Of a stretch of DNA of 64,000 nt, positions 7,819 through 15,954 are shown piece after piece. Every line of letters begins with the position of its first letter. Within the stretch, counting starts at the first letter, position 1. The DNA is from Cloacibacterium sp. TD35 (GTDB lineage Bacteria > Bacteroidota > Bacteroidia > Flavobacteriales > Weeksellaceae). The stretch lies in NCBI RefSeq assembly GCF_028864635.1, contig NZ_CP104850.1, positions 874,001 to 938,000 of the forward strand. The letters are read 5' to 3'. The translations under genes and the position numbers were made by a program. The notes below the pieces were generated by a model, which worked only from the letters and a program-made list of their open reading frames with translations, was not told where the DNA came from and ran no database searches.

Positions 7819-8691
7819 TTAATTTTTTATGGCTTTTAAGCTTAAATCTATATTTTCTGCCGAATGCGTTAGTGCCCCTGCAGAAATATAAGTGACACCC
7901 GTTCTAGCTATTTCATTTAATTGGTCTCTAGAAATTCCTCCTGAAGCTTCGGTTTCGCATTTTCCTGCAATTATTTTCACGGCTTCCGTCATGGTTTTTA
8001 CATCCATATTATCTAGCATAATTCTATCAATTCCTTTTCCTGCGAGCTTTGTAGCTTCTTCTACTTCGGCTAGAGTTCTGGTTTCTACTTCTACCTTAAG
8101 TTTTAATTTATTTTTTTTGAGATACTCTTGTGTCATTTTCACTGCATTGGTTATGCTTCCATTATAATCTATATGATTGTCTTTTAGCATAATCATGTCA
8201 TACAATCCATATCTGTGATTTGTGCCACCACCAATTGCTACTGCCCATTTTTCGCAAATTCTAAAGTTAGGGGTGGTTTTTCTCGTGTCAAGCAGCTTAG
8301 TTTTGGTTCCTAGAAGTCTAGAGTCCCATTCATGAGTTAAAGTAGCAATTCCGCTCATTCTTTGCATACAGTTTAGCACTAATCTTTCGGTAGAAAGGAT
8401 AGAGCGCGCACTTCCTGTAACGATAAAGGCTACATCGCCAACTTTTGCATTTTCTCCATCTTTAATAAAAACCTCTACTTTTAAATCTTTATCAAAAGTT
8501 TTGAAAATAATCTCTGCCAATTCTACTCCTGCTAAAATGCAATCTTCTTTTACCAGAAGTTTTGCACTTTGTACCAATTCTTTAGGAATGGTAGAAAGAG
8601 TAGAGTGGTCACCGCTTTGAATATCTTCTTCTAAAGCAGATTTTATAAATTGTTTTAAGGCTTTATCGGTTACGTAGTGTGGACGTTTCAT
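7819..8691 (-). CDS. nadC: Nicotinate-nucleotide pyrophosphorylase (carboxylating)
   Basis: A 290-residue quinolinate phosphoribosyltransferase, converting quinolinate and PRPP to nicotinate mononucleotide in de novo NAD synthesis. Family segments are visible: EEDIQSGDHST near the N-terminus, LNCMQRMSGIATLT, LLDTRKTTPNFR with the substrate-binding Arg/Lys, and GGGTNHRYGLYDMIMLKDNH. The frame opens at a TTG at 8706, but I chose the ATG at 8691 because MKRP-VTDKAL is the usual start in related species. It follows nadB by a short gap and ends at a strong terminator, so nadB-nadC form an operon. Confidence 0.95.
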   Translation of the reverse strand: MKRPHYVTDKALKQFIKSALEEDIQSGDHSTLSTIPKELVQSAKLLVKEDCILAGVELAEIIFKTFDKDLKVEVFIKDGENAKVGDVAFIVTGSARSILSTERLVLNCMQRMSGIATLTHEWDSRLLGTKTKLLDTRKTTPNFRICEKWAVAIGGGTNHRYGLYDMIMLKDNHIDYNGSITNAVKMTQEYLKKNKLKLKVEVETRTLAEVEEATKLAGKGIDRIMLDNMDVKTMTEAVKIIAGKCETEASGGISRDQLNEIARTGVTYISAGALTHSAENIDLSLKAIKN

Positions 8692-8726
8692 AGATGTAAA
8701 TTTCAAGTTTTTATCTGTGATGAATC

Positions 8727-10301
8727 TTAGGCAAAATCTTTATTGTAAAAAGCACCTTTATTTTCTTTCATAGCCAATGAATGCTTAATAATAAGGTAAG
8801 AAACATTCACCAGATTTCTTAATTCTGATAATTCTGGCGAAATTACTGAATAATTATACAATTCTGTAACCGCTTTATAGATTTCTCTTTGTTTTTTTTG
8901 AGCCAGTTGCAATCTTTCGTTGCTTCTTACAATGCTTACCAAATCGCTCATCATTTCCTGAAGTTGTTTTCTGAGATAGGTAATGAGAACTTTTTCTTCC
9001 ATCACTTTCATACCTTCTTCATTCCATTCTGGTACATTTTCTAAGTCGAAGTAATTAAATTCATCTTTGTGAAGTAATTCTACAGATTTCATGGCAGCAT
9101 TATGACCATAAACCAAGCCTTCCAAAAGTGAATTAGATGCAAGACGATTTGCGCCGTGCAATCCAGAGTTGGTACATTCTCCTACTGCAAAAAGATTTTT
9201 AATTGAAGACTGTCCGTCTTTGTCTACCACAATTCCTCCCATTAAATAATGACTTGCAGGAACCACAGGAATAAGTTGTTTAAATGGGTCAATTCCTTCA
9301 TCCATACATTTTTGATAAATGTTTGGGAAATGTTCCATAAATTTTTCTTTATCCATTTCTCTACAATCGAGGCCTACATATTCATCACCAGAAATTTTCA
9401 TTTCGTTGTCAATGGCTCTAGCCACAATATCGCGCGAAGCTAATTCTTCTCGCTCATCATATTTGTGCATGAATTTTTCGCCATTTTTGGTTCTGAGTTT
9501 AGCACCATCACCTCTCACAGCTTCCGAAATTAAAAACAGCATGCCAGCTCGTTTAGAATACATTGCGGTAGGGTGAAACTGGATGTATTGCATATTAGAA
9601 ACTTTACCACGAGCTCTGTGTACAAAAGCAATTCCGTCTCCTGTGGCAATTTTTGGATTCGTGGTGTTTTTATAAACGTGACCAGCTCCACCAGTTGCTA
9701 CCATAGTTACTTTTGCGGTAATTTTTTTTATTTTTTTATTTTTTTGGTCTAGAACATAAGCTCCATAACAAGAAATATTTTCTAAATCAAAGTTTTTATT
9801 GGGAATATGGTGTTGGGTGATTAAATCGATGACGTAATGATAATCAAGAATTTCTATGTTGGTAGATTTATTGCAATAAGCAAGAAGCGCACGCTCTATT
9901 TCTGCGCCTGTAATATCTTTATGGTGAACAATCCTAAATTCGGTGTGGCCACCTTCTCTTCCGAGTTTAAATTCGCCGTCTTCTTTTTTGTCAAAATTTA
10001 CGCCCCATTCTACAATTTCTCTGAAACGGTCTGGTCCTTCTTTGATGACCATTTCTACCACTTCTCTATTGTTTTCGTAATCTCCAGCGCGCATCGTGTC
10101 ATCTATATGTTTCTGGAAATTATCCGTGTCTAAATCCATTACTACTGCTAAGCCACCTTGAGCATATTTGGTATTAGTTTCGTCTTCCTCAGCTTTGGTG
10201 ACGATGGTGATTTTAGCATCTGGTAATTTTTCAGAAATTTTAATGGCATAAGAAAGTCCCGAAATTCCTGAGCCAATTACCAATACATCTGTTTTTATCA
10301 T
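8727..10301 (-). CDS. nadB: L-aspartate oxidase
   Basis: A 524-residue FAD flavoprotein that oxidises aspartate to iminoaspartate, the first step of de novo NAD synthesis. The N-terminal dinucleotide-binding motif is GSGISGLSYA (residues 9-18). Further fumarate-reductase-family blocks are TKYAQGGLAV, GGAGHVYKNTTNP, QFHPTA and HGANRLASNSLLEGLVYG, and the C-terminal helical domain is present. Iminoaspartate would pass to NadA, which is not in this window. nadC follows 35 nt downstream. Confidence 0.96.
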   Translation of the reverse strand: MIKTDVLVIGSGISGLSYAIKISEKLPDAKITIVTKAEEDETNTKYAQGGLAVVMDLDTDNFQKHIDDTMRAGDYENNREVVEMVIKEGPDRFREIVEWGVNFDKKEDGEFKLGREGGHTEFRIVHHKDITGAEIERALLAYCNKSTNIEILDYHYVIDLITQHHIPNKNFDLENISCYGAYVLDQKNKKIKKITAKVTMVATGGAGHVYKNTTNPKIATGDGIAFVHRARGKVSNMQYIQFHPTAMYSKRAGMLFLISEAVRGDGAKLRTKNGEKFMHKYDEREELASRDIVARAIDNEMKISGDEYVGLDCREMDKEKFMEHFPNIYQKCMDEGIDPFKQLIPVVPASHYLMGGIVVDKDGQSSIKNLFAVGECTNSGLHGANRLASNSLLEGLVYGHNAAMKSVELLHKDEFNYFDLENVPEWNEEGMKVMEEKVLITYLRKQLQEMMSDLVSIVRSNERLQLAQKKQREIYKAVTELYNYSVISPELSELRNLVNVSYLIIKHSLAMKENKGAFYNKDFA

Positions 10302-10417
10302 TTTAAAAATTGAGATTTGAAATTAGAAAGTCTGTAAAACTACATTCCAAATGTAAGGATTTTGAAAAGAATAGGGAGGATTCTGCTAAAGAAATTGACT
10401 ATAATCTTTATTCATAT

Positions 10418-10894
10418 TTAAAACAATCCGCCCTCTTTTTGACTCTCAAAGAAGGTGTCAATTTTTAAATTTGATGATTGAGAAGCTTTTACAGCAAGTT
10501 GGTCGCAGATTTCATTTTCAGGATGACCAGCATGACCTTTTATCCAGTGAAATTCTATTTTATGTTTTCTAAAAAGGGGAACAAATCTTTGCCACAAATC
10601 AGGGTTTTTTACATTTTTAAACCCTTTTTTTATCCATCCAAAAATCCAATTTTGGTTAATGGCATCGGCTACATATTTAGAATCAGTGAAAACATGAACG
10701 TTTTCTTCAGAATTTTTTAACTTTTCAAGTGCTTCAATCACCGCCAGAAGTTCCATTCTATTATTGGTGGTCAAACGAAAGCCTTCTGAAAAAGTTTTTT
10801 GATATTTTTTCTCGGGAACACGCATGAGAATTCCATAGCCACCTTTTCCAGGGTTGCCACTACAAGCGCCGTCTGTGTAAATTTCGATTTTCAT
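10418..10894 (-). CDS. rnhA: Ribonuclease HI
   Basis: A 158-residue RNase H type 1 that cleaves the RNA strand of RNA:DNA hybrids. The four carboxylates are visible: Asp8 in YTDGACSGNPG, the Glu in NNRMELLAV, the Asp in VFTDSKYV and the Asp in NEICDQLA. The basic segment WIFGWIKKGFKNVKNPDLW resembles the substrate-handle region of E. coli RnhA. It lies 57 nt downstream of dnaB on the same strand and may be co-transcribed with it. Confidence 0.96.
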   Translation of the reverse strand: MKIEIYTDGACSGNPGKGGYGILMRVPEKKYQKTFSEGFRLTTNNRMELLAVIEALEKLKNSEENVHVFTDSKYVADAINQNWIFGWIKKGFKNVKNPDLWQRFVPLFRKHKIEFHWIKGHAGHPENEICDQLAVKASQSSNLKIDTFFESQKEGGLF

Positions 10895-10951
10895 GTAAGG
10901 TAAAGTCGTGAAATTGCTAGTAAAAATAAACTTTTACGATTTTACATTTTT

Positions 10952-12517
10952 TTAAAACGGCATTTCACCATCATCGTCGTCATCATTCATAGCAGAACCA
11001 GAAATATTTCCGTTATCTGGTAAGCCAAATGCTGCGCCTGGATCTATGGAAACACGCAATTTATCAAAACCACTTGGTTCATCTTGTTGTGCAAAACCAG
11101 AAGAATGATAGCTTCCGAAAACGTCTAAATCTGAGAATTTTGCTAAACTTCCGTGGAAACTTAACCTTACATCTGCTATAGAACCATTTCTATGCTTAGC
11201 AATAATAAGTTCTGCTTGGTTAGCAGAAGGAGTCTCGTCTTCCCAAGTATCAATTTTATAGTATTCTGGTCTGTAGATGAAAGAAACGATATCGGCATCT
11301 TGCTCAATCGCTCCAGATTCTCTCAAGTCAGATAGTTGAGGTCTCTTATTTGGACGGGTTTCTACGGTTCTGGATAACTGAGAAAGTGCAATAACTGGCA
11401 CGTTTAATTCTTTTGCAATGGCTTTCAGTGAACGAGAAATTGTCGCAATTTCCTGCTCTCTGTTTCCTGCTCCTTTTCCTCCAGAATTTGCGGTCATTAA
11501 CTGTAAATAATCCACCATGATGATTCTTACACCGTGTTGCATTACCAGTCTTCTGCATTTTGCACGGAAATCAAACACCGAAAGTGCAGGCGTTTCGTCT
11601 ATATAAAGCGGAGCATTTTCTAAAGCGGCAACGTTTGAAAATAGTCTTTGCCATTCTTCTTCAGACATTTGTCCTTTTCTCAATTTTTCAGAAGAAATTC
11701 CCGTTTCTGAGGCAATCATCCTCGTGATAAGCTGTACTGATGCCATTTCAAGAGAGAATAGCGCCATCGGAATATTGTGGTCTACAGTGATGTTTCGCGC
11801 CATAGAAAGTAGGAAAGCGGTTTTTCCCATTGCGGGACGCGCCGCGATGATGATTAAGTCAGAACTTTGCCATCCTCCTGTTTCTTTGTCTACATCTCTA
11901 AATCCTGATGGAATACCAGAAAGTCCTTCTTTGTCTTTTAAGGATTTAATTTTATCAATGGCTTCTTTTACCAAGGAATTGGCGGTGTCAAAACCTTTTT
12001 TGATGGTTCCATTGGTAATTTCGAAAAACGATTGTTCTGCTTTGTCTAGCAATTCAAAAACGTCTGTAGATTCTTTGTAAGAGCTGTCGATTACATTCGC
12101 AGAAACATTAATCAAACTTCTGAGAATGAATTTTTCTAGAATTACACGAACGTGATATTCTATGTGAGCGCTCGAAGAAACGCCCATAGTAAGATCAATA
12201 ATGTAATGGTCACCTCCAGCAAAACCTAGTTTTTCTTCTTTTTTGAGCTCTTGGATTACGGTCATTAAATCTACAGGCTCGTTTTTTTCGTACAATTTTA
12301 AAATTGCAGAAAAAATAACTTGATGTCTCGGGTCGTAAAAAACCTCGGGAGTTAATAAATCTATAGAATAATCTAGACCTTTTTTGTCAATCAAAAAAGT
12401 TCCAATAACCAATTTCTCGAATTCAACTGCATTAGGCGGCATTTTGCCTGCTGAAATAGAAAGTTCCTTCGCGAAATTACCATGTGTTAAACTTGATAAT
12501 GTTTCCTTCTGTGCCAT
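10952..12517 (-). CDS. dnaB: Replicative DNA helicase DnaB
   Basis: A 521-residue hexameric replication-fork helicase. The N-terminal primase-interacting domain spans about residues 20-125 and the RecA-like motor spans about 190-460. Walker A is AARPAMGKTAF, Walker B ends in IIMVDYLQLM, and the arginine-rich motif is ETRPNKRPQLSDLRESGAIEQDAD (only parts are needed for recognition). No intein interrupts the motor. The C-terminal tail ends in an acidic DDDDDGEMPF stretch. A TATCTTTG box ends 4 nt before the ATG, so the transcript may be nearly leaderless. Confidence 0.97.
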   Translation of the reverse strand: MAQKETLSSLTHGNFAKELSISAGKMPPNAVEFEKLVIGTFLIDKKGLDYSIDLLTPEVFYDPRHQVIFSAILKLYEKNEPVDLMTVIQELKKEEKLGFAGGDHYIIDLTMGVSSSAHIEYHVRVILEKFILRSLINVSANVIDSSYKESTDVFELLDKAEQSFFEITNGTIKKGFDTANSLVKEAIDKIKSLKDKEGLSGIPSGFRDVDKETGGWQSSDLIIIAARPAMGKTAFLLSMARNITVDHNIPMALFSLEMASVQLITRMIASETGISSEKLRKGQMSEEEWQRLFSNVAALENAPLYIDETPALSVFDFRAKCRRLVMQHGVRIIMVDYLQLMTANSGGKGAGNREQEIATISRSLKAIAKELNVPVIALSQLSRTVETRPNKRPQLSDLRESGAIEQDADIVSFIYRPEYYKIDTWEDETPSANQAELIIAKHRNGSIADVRLSFHGSLAKFSDLDVFGSYHSSGFAQQDEPSGFDKLRVSIDPGAAFGLPDNGNISGSAMNDDDDDGEMPF

Positions 12518-12521
12518 TTCA

Positions 12522-12529
12522 CAAAGATA
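12522..12529 (-). promoter_or_regulatory. -7 box of dnaB, 4 nt from the start codon
   Basis: The minus strand reads TATCTTTG followed by 4 nt and the dnaB ATG. With transcription normally starting a few bases after this box, the message would begin at or beside the start codon. Confidence 0.5.
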
Positions 12530-12681
12530 GAATTTTTAAATTTTTTTTGAGGTTAAATCTGCTTTTTGCGGATAATAATCTGCAAATGCTTTGTTAATGG
12601 AAGATGAGGCGAAATTCCGAATGTTGATAAGTTTTTGACTTATTGATATTTAAACTTTTTTAAAAATAATTCTAGGCTTTT

Positions 12682-13917
12682 TTAATATTCCATTTTTCTC
12701 AATTTTGGAACAAATTTTCCTACAGAAAGTGCAATGAGAACGGTCATGGTTCCGCCAAAAACTACGGATCTTACCACGCCTAAAAGTTTTGCTGCAACAC
12801 CACTTTCAAATTGTCCCATTTCGTTACTAGACATAATGAAGATAGAATTTGCACTCATGACTCTTCCTCTGATGTGATCTGGAGTTTTCAGCTGTACGAT
12901 GGTTCCTCTTATCACGACTGAAATTCCGTCAAAAATTCCGCTCAACATGAGGAATAAGAAAGATAACCAGTAGAGTTTTGACAAGCCGAAACCAATGATG
13001 CATAAACCAAATCCAGCCACTACACCGATTAAAATTTTGCCTTGATTTTTTCTTAAAGGAATAAAAGAAAGCGTTACAATAATCAGCATCGAGCCTATAT
13101 CTGATGCAGCGTTGAGGATCCCGAAACCATCAGCTCCTACTTTTAGAATATCACTTGCGTAAACAGGAACCATGGCAACTGCTCCGCCAAAAAGCACGGC
13201 AAACATATCTAAACAAAGAGCTCCTAGAATTTCTTTCGTTTTATAAATATAAGTGATTCCTTCTTTCATAGAAGCCCAAATTTGTAACTCATTTTTATGG
13301 TATTCTGACTGTTGTTTATTGATAAGAAGGAAAAATAAGGAAGCCAATAAAATTAAAAATAAAATGACTACCAAAGTCCATTTTATAGTGATGAGAGCGA
13401 TGAGAAATCCGCCAATAGCGTGACCAGAAACGGATGCGGTAAGAAAAGTCGCTTGGTTTAAGGTAATGGCGTTAGCTAATTTTTCTTGTCCTACAATTTT
13501 GGGAATCATTACTGGCACAATCGGACCAATGAAAGCCCTACAAATTCCTGTGAAAAATATAATTCCGTAGATGTAATATGTGATTTCGTGACCTGTAAAA
13601 TGAAGGTTAGAAGCATAAAATGCAGGAATCAATAACAAGGCAATAAGCACAAAATATCCCGAAGTGCACAAGAGAAGCATTCTCTTTTTTTCTTTCATAT
13701 CAATAACGTGACCAGCATATAATGCTGTAGAAACAGCAGGAATAACTTCCGAAAGTCCTATCAAACCAATTGAAAAAGGATCTTTGGTGAGCTGATAAAC
13801 CCACCACCCTAATAAGGTGGCGAGCATTCTGAACGCTAGAATTAGAAAAAATCTTCCAGTAAGTAAGTTTCTAAACTCTTTGTTTTTTAGAGTTTTAATG
13901 GGCTCAAGAGAAATCAT
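12682..13917 (-). CDS. MFS transporter, EntS/MFS_3-like exporter
   Basis: A 411-residue major facilitator with about 12 membrane helices. The N-terminus KNKEFRNLLTGRFF, the TM2-3 loop GHVIDMKEKKRM (the family D-x-x-x-R-K/R/M type loop) and the second-half loop KNQGKILIG are typical of the MFS_3 group that includes the enterobactin exporter EntS. Substrate is unknown; siderophore or drug export is possible. A TATATTTG box ends 4 nt upstream of the ATG. It is divergent from the small multidrug-resistance gene, and the two promoters share a 60-bp gap. Confidence 0.85.
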   Translation of the reverse strand: MISLEPIKTLKNKEFRNLLTGRFFLILAFRMLATLLGWWVYQLTKDPFSIGLIGLSEVIPAVSTALYAGHVIDMKEKKRMLLLCTSGYFVLIALLLIPAFYASNLHFTGHEITYYIYGIIFFTGICRAFIGPIVPVMIPKIVGQEKLANAITLNQATFLTASVSGHAIGGFLIALITIKWTLVVILFLILLASLFFLLINKQQSEYHKNELQIWASMKEGITYIYKTKEILGALCLDMFAVLFGGAVAMVPVYASDILKVGADGFGILNAASDIGSMLIIVTLSFIPLRKNQGKILIGVVAGFGLCIIGFGLSKLYWLSFLFLMLSGIFDGISVVIRGTIVQLKTPDHIRGRVMSANSIFIMSSNEMGQFESGVAAKLLGVVRSVVFGGTMTVLIALSVGKFVPKLRKMEY

Positions 13918-13921
13918 TGGG

Positions 13922-13929
13922 CAAATATA
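13922..13929 (-). promoter_or_regulatory. -7 box of the MFS gene, 4 nt from the start codon
   Basis: The minus strand reads TATATTTG and ends 4 nt before the ATG. It pairs with the divergent box at 13965-13972. Confidence 0.5.
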
Positions 13930-13964
13930 AAATAAATAGAAATATTTTTTTAATAGTTAAAGTC

Positions 13965-13972
13965 TATATTTG
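13965..13972 (+). promoter_or_regulatory. -7 box of the SMR gene, 4 nt from the start codon
   Basis: TATATTTG is followed by TGCA and the ATG at 13977. This placement also argues against the longer in-frame start at 13917. Confidence 0.5.
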
Positions 13973-13976
13973 TGCA

Positions 13977-14312
13977 ATGAATTGGTTAATACTCATCATC
14001 GCAGGATTATTCGAAACCGCATTTGCATTTTGCTTAGGAAAAGCACAAGAAACTACAGGCAAAGAAAACCTCTATTGGTGGTCTGGATTTGCAGTTTGCC
14101 TTTTTCTTTCTATGTTTCTCATGTACAAAGCTATTGCTGGCGAAAATGGTTTGCCAATCGGTACAGCTTACGCAGTTTGGACAGGAATTGGAGCAGTAGG
14201 AAGCGTTTTGATGGGAATCTTTTTCTTTAACGAACCAGCCACTTTTTGGCGTATCTTTTTTGTGTCAACTTTAATTATTTCAATCGTAGGACTGAAGTTT
14301 GTAAGTGAGTAA
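13977..14312 (+). CDS. Small multidrug resistance transporter, SugE/Gdx-like
   Basis: A 111-residue protein with four membrane helices, the size of a dual-topology SMR exporter. The essential proton- and substrate-binding glutamate is Glu13 in AGLFETAF. GTAYAVWTGIGAVG in TM3 matches the family dimer-interface motif. The GLFE context is closer to the Gdx (guanidinium exporter, SugE) branch than to EmrE, but the insert KAQETTGKENLYWW between TM1 and TM2 is not typical, so the substrate is uncertain. Its stop codon directly abuts that of the convergent GH3-family gene with no intergenic base. Confidence 0.88.
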   Translation: MNWLILIIAGLFETAFAFCLGKAQETTGKENLYWWSGFAVCLFLSMFLMYKAIAGENGLPIGTAYAVWTGIGAVGSVLMGIFFFNEPATFWRIFFVSTLIISIVGLKFVSE

Positions 14313-15815
14313 TTAGATTTTAAATTTCTTTAAAAAATCGGCAATCTTTCTGTCATTTGCCAAACGTGGAATTTTATTTTGTCCGCCTAGTTTTCCTTCT
14401 GATTTCGCGTATTCTTGGAAAGCATTTTTCTGCAATTTGGTAATTTTTAGCACCTGCAAAATATTTCCAGCAATCAAATCATCATAATACGTGTTTCTTT
14501 TACGCATTTCTGCATCAAGGTTTTGACGGAAACTTTCTAGATTTTCTGGCTCTTTTTCAAATTCTATAAACCATTCATGGTATGGCAATTCTCCATTTTC
14601 AGGATTTACCTGTGGCGCGAGGTGAAACTCAGTAATTTGCGCTGGGAATTTCTCAACTGTTGCCTTCATTGCTTCTTCCACTTCAAAAGCAATCACGTGT
14701 TCGCCAAAAGCTGAGGTGAAATGTTTGGTTCTTCCAGAAACTAAAATTCTGTGCGGATTTTTAGAGATAAATCTTACTACATCACCAATAGAATATGCCC
14801 AAAGTCCCGAGTTTGTAGTTAAAATAAGTGCATAATCTTTATTGAGTTCTACCTCTTTCAATGTCAATCTTGGTGCATCTGGTTTTCCGTATAATTCCAG
14901 TGGAATAAATTCATAGAAAATTCCGTGATTAGATTGAAGTAGAAGTCCTTCTTTTTCATAATCATCTTGAAAAGCAAAAAAACCTTCACTTGCAGGAAAC
15001 GTTTGAATGATATCTACTTTTCCACCCAATAATTCTTCCATTTTCTCACGATAAGGTTCGTAGTTTACACCGCCTGTTACAATGAGCTGAAGATTCGGAA
15101 ATAATTGTTTTATTTTTTTGCCATTTCTTTCGATGAGCTTTTCAAAATACATAATTAACCAAGGCGGAATTCCCGAAATCAGCGTCATGTTCTCTTTTTC
15201 GGTTTCTTCTACAATTTTGTCCACTTTAGTTTCCCAATCTTCTATGCAATTGGTTTCGTAGCTCGGCAATCTGTTTTTTTGCAAATATTTTGGGATGTGA
15301 TGCGCTACAATTCCTGAAAGTCTGCCTGTTTTTATATCGTTAATATCTTCCAGTTCTGGTGAACCTTGCAAGAAAATCATTTTCCCGTTTACAAAATCAG
15401 CATTATTTTTTTGAGCAATATAATGGAAAAGTGCAGATTGTGCAGCTTTTACCTGATAGTCCATTCCTTCTTTGGTCAAAGGAATATATTTCGTTCCAGA
15501 AGTGGTTCCAGAAGTTTTTGCAAAATATTCTGGTTTTTCTGGCCAAAGAATATTTTTGTCGCCGTGTTTTACTTTTTCTACAAAAGGTTTTAGGTCTTCG
15601 TAGTCAGAGATTTTCACATTTTTTTGAAAATCTTCTACCGATTTAATTTCCGAAAAGTTATGCTGAAGTCCGAAAAGTGTTTTTTCGGATTTTTTGACCA
15701 AATCCAGTAACAATTTTTCTTGAAGAACTTCGGCGTTATTTTTGAAGTCTTCCGTTTTGGCAACATGGTTTTTCGCCCAAATTTTGGCGATGTTTTTCTT
15801 TAAGAAATTTATCAT
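14313..15815 (-). CDS. GH3 auxin-responsive-promoter family protein (acyl-adenylate/amide synthetase fold)
   Basis: A 500-residue member of the bacterial branch of the GH3 family, related to plant acyl-acid-amido synthetases of the ANL adenylating superfamily. The ATP phosphate-binding loop is KTSGTTSGTKYIPLT (about residues 110-125). ASEGFFAFQ is the adenine/acyl-site motif and YSIGDVVRF the ribose-contacting motif, followed by the SGRTKHFTSAFGEHV hinge region. It is common in Bacteroidota, where its substrate is unknown. It is a single gene with a TAACTTTG box ending 4 nt before its ATG. Confidence 0.88.
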   Translation of the reverse strand: MINFLKKNIAKIWAKNHVAKTEDFKNNAEVLQEKLLLDLVKKSEKTLFGLQHNFSEIKSVEDFQKNVKISDYEDLKPFVEKVKHGDKNILWPEKPEYFAKTSGTTSGTKYIPLTKEGMDYQVKAAQSALFHYIAQKNNADFVNGKMIFLQGSPELEDINDIKTGRLSGIVAHHIPKYLQKNRLPSYETNCIEDWETKVDKIVEETEKENMTLISGIPPWLIMYFEKLIERNGKKIKQLFPNLQLIVTGGVNYEPYREKMEELLGGKVDIIQTFPASEGFFAFQDDYEKEGLLLQSNHGIFYEFIPLELYGKPDAPRLTLKEVELNKDYALILTTNSGLWAYSIGDVVRFISKNPHRILVSGRTKHFTSAFGEHVIAFEVEEAMKATVEKFPAQITEFHLAPQVNPENGELPYHEWFIEFEKEPENLESFRQNLDAEMRKRNTYYDDLIAGNILQVLKITKLQKNAFQEYAKSEGKLGGQNKIPRLANDRKIADFLKKFKI

Positions 15816-15819
15816 TTGC

Positions 15820-15827
15820 CAAAGTTA
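15820..15827 (-). promoter_or_regulatory. -7 box of the GH3-family gene, 4 nt from the start codon
   Basis: The minus strand reads TAACTTTG and ends 4 nt before the ATG at 15813-15815. It is divergent from the mfd promoter 20 bp away. Confidence 0.45.
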
Positions 15828-15847
15828 AAAATAAGTTTTGAAAAAAC

Positions 15848-15855
15848 TATCTTTG
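15848..15855 (+). promoter_or_regulatory. -7 box of mfd
   Basis: TATCTTTG is followed by GCACC. It would give a leader of about 90 nt before the mfd ATG, containing two possible competing hairpins. Confidence 0.5.
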
Positions 15856-15865
15856 CACCATCAAA

Positions 15866-15922
15866 CGATTTCGGAGCAACCCGAAATCGCTTTCGTCGTT
15901 TTATCAATTTTTGAAAAGCGAT
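15866..15922 (+). promoter_or_regulatory. mfd leader with two mutually exclusive hairpins
   Basis: Stem A is a perfect 9-bp pairing, CGATTTCGG (15866-15874) with CCGAAATCG (15881-15889), around a 6-nt loop. Stem B pairs ATCGCTTT (15886-15893) with AAAGCGAT (15915-15922). Both use bases 15886-15889, so only one can form at a time. No T-run follows stem A directly. A regulatory role is inferred from the geometry only. Confidence 0.35.
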
Positions 15923-15930
15923 GAGAAAAA

Positions 15931-15954
15931 TTACAATTTTACGATATTACAATG
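15931..15954 (+). repeat. 8-bp periodic array abutting the mfd start codon
   Basis: Three 8-bp units, TTACAATT, TTACGATA and TTACAATG, run directly into the mfd ATG, which is the last three bases of unit 3. It matches the other 8-bp arrays of this window in period and in its TTAC core. Confidence 0.5.
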
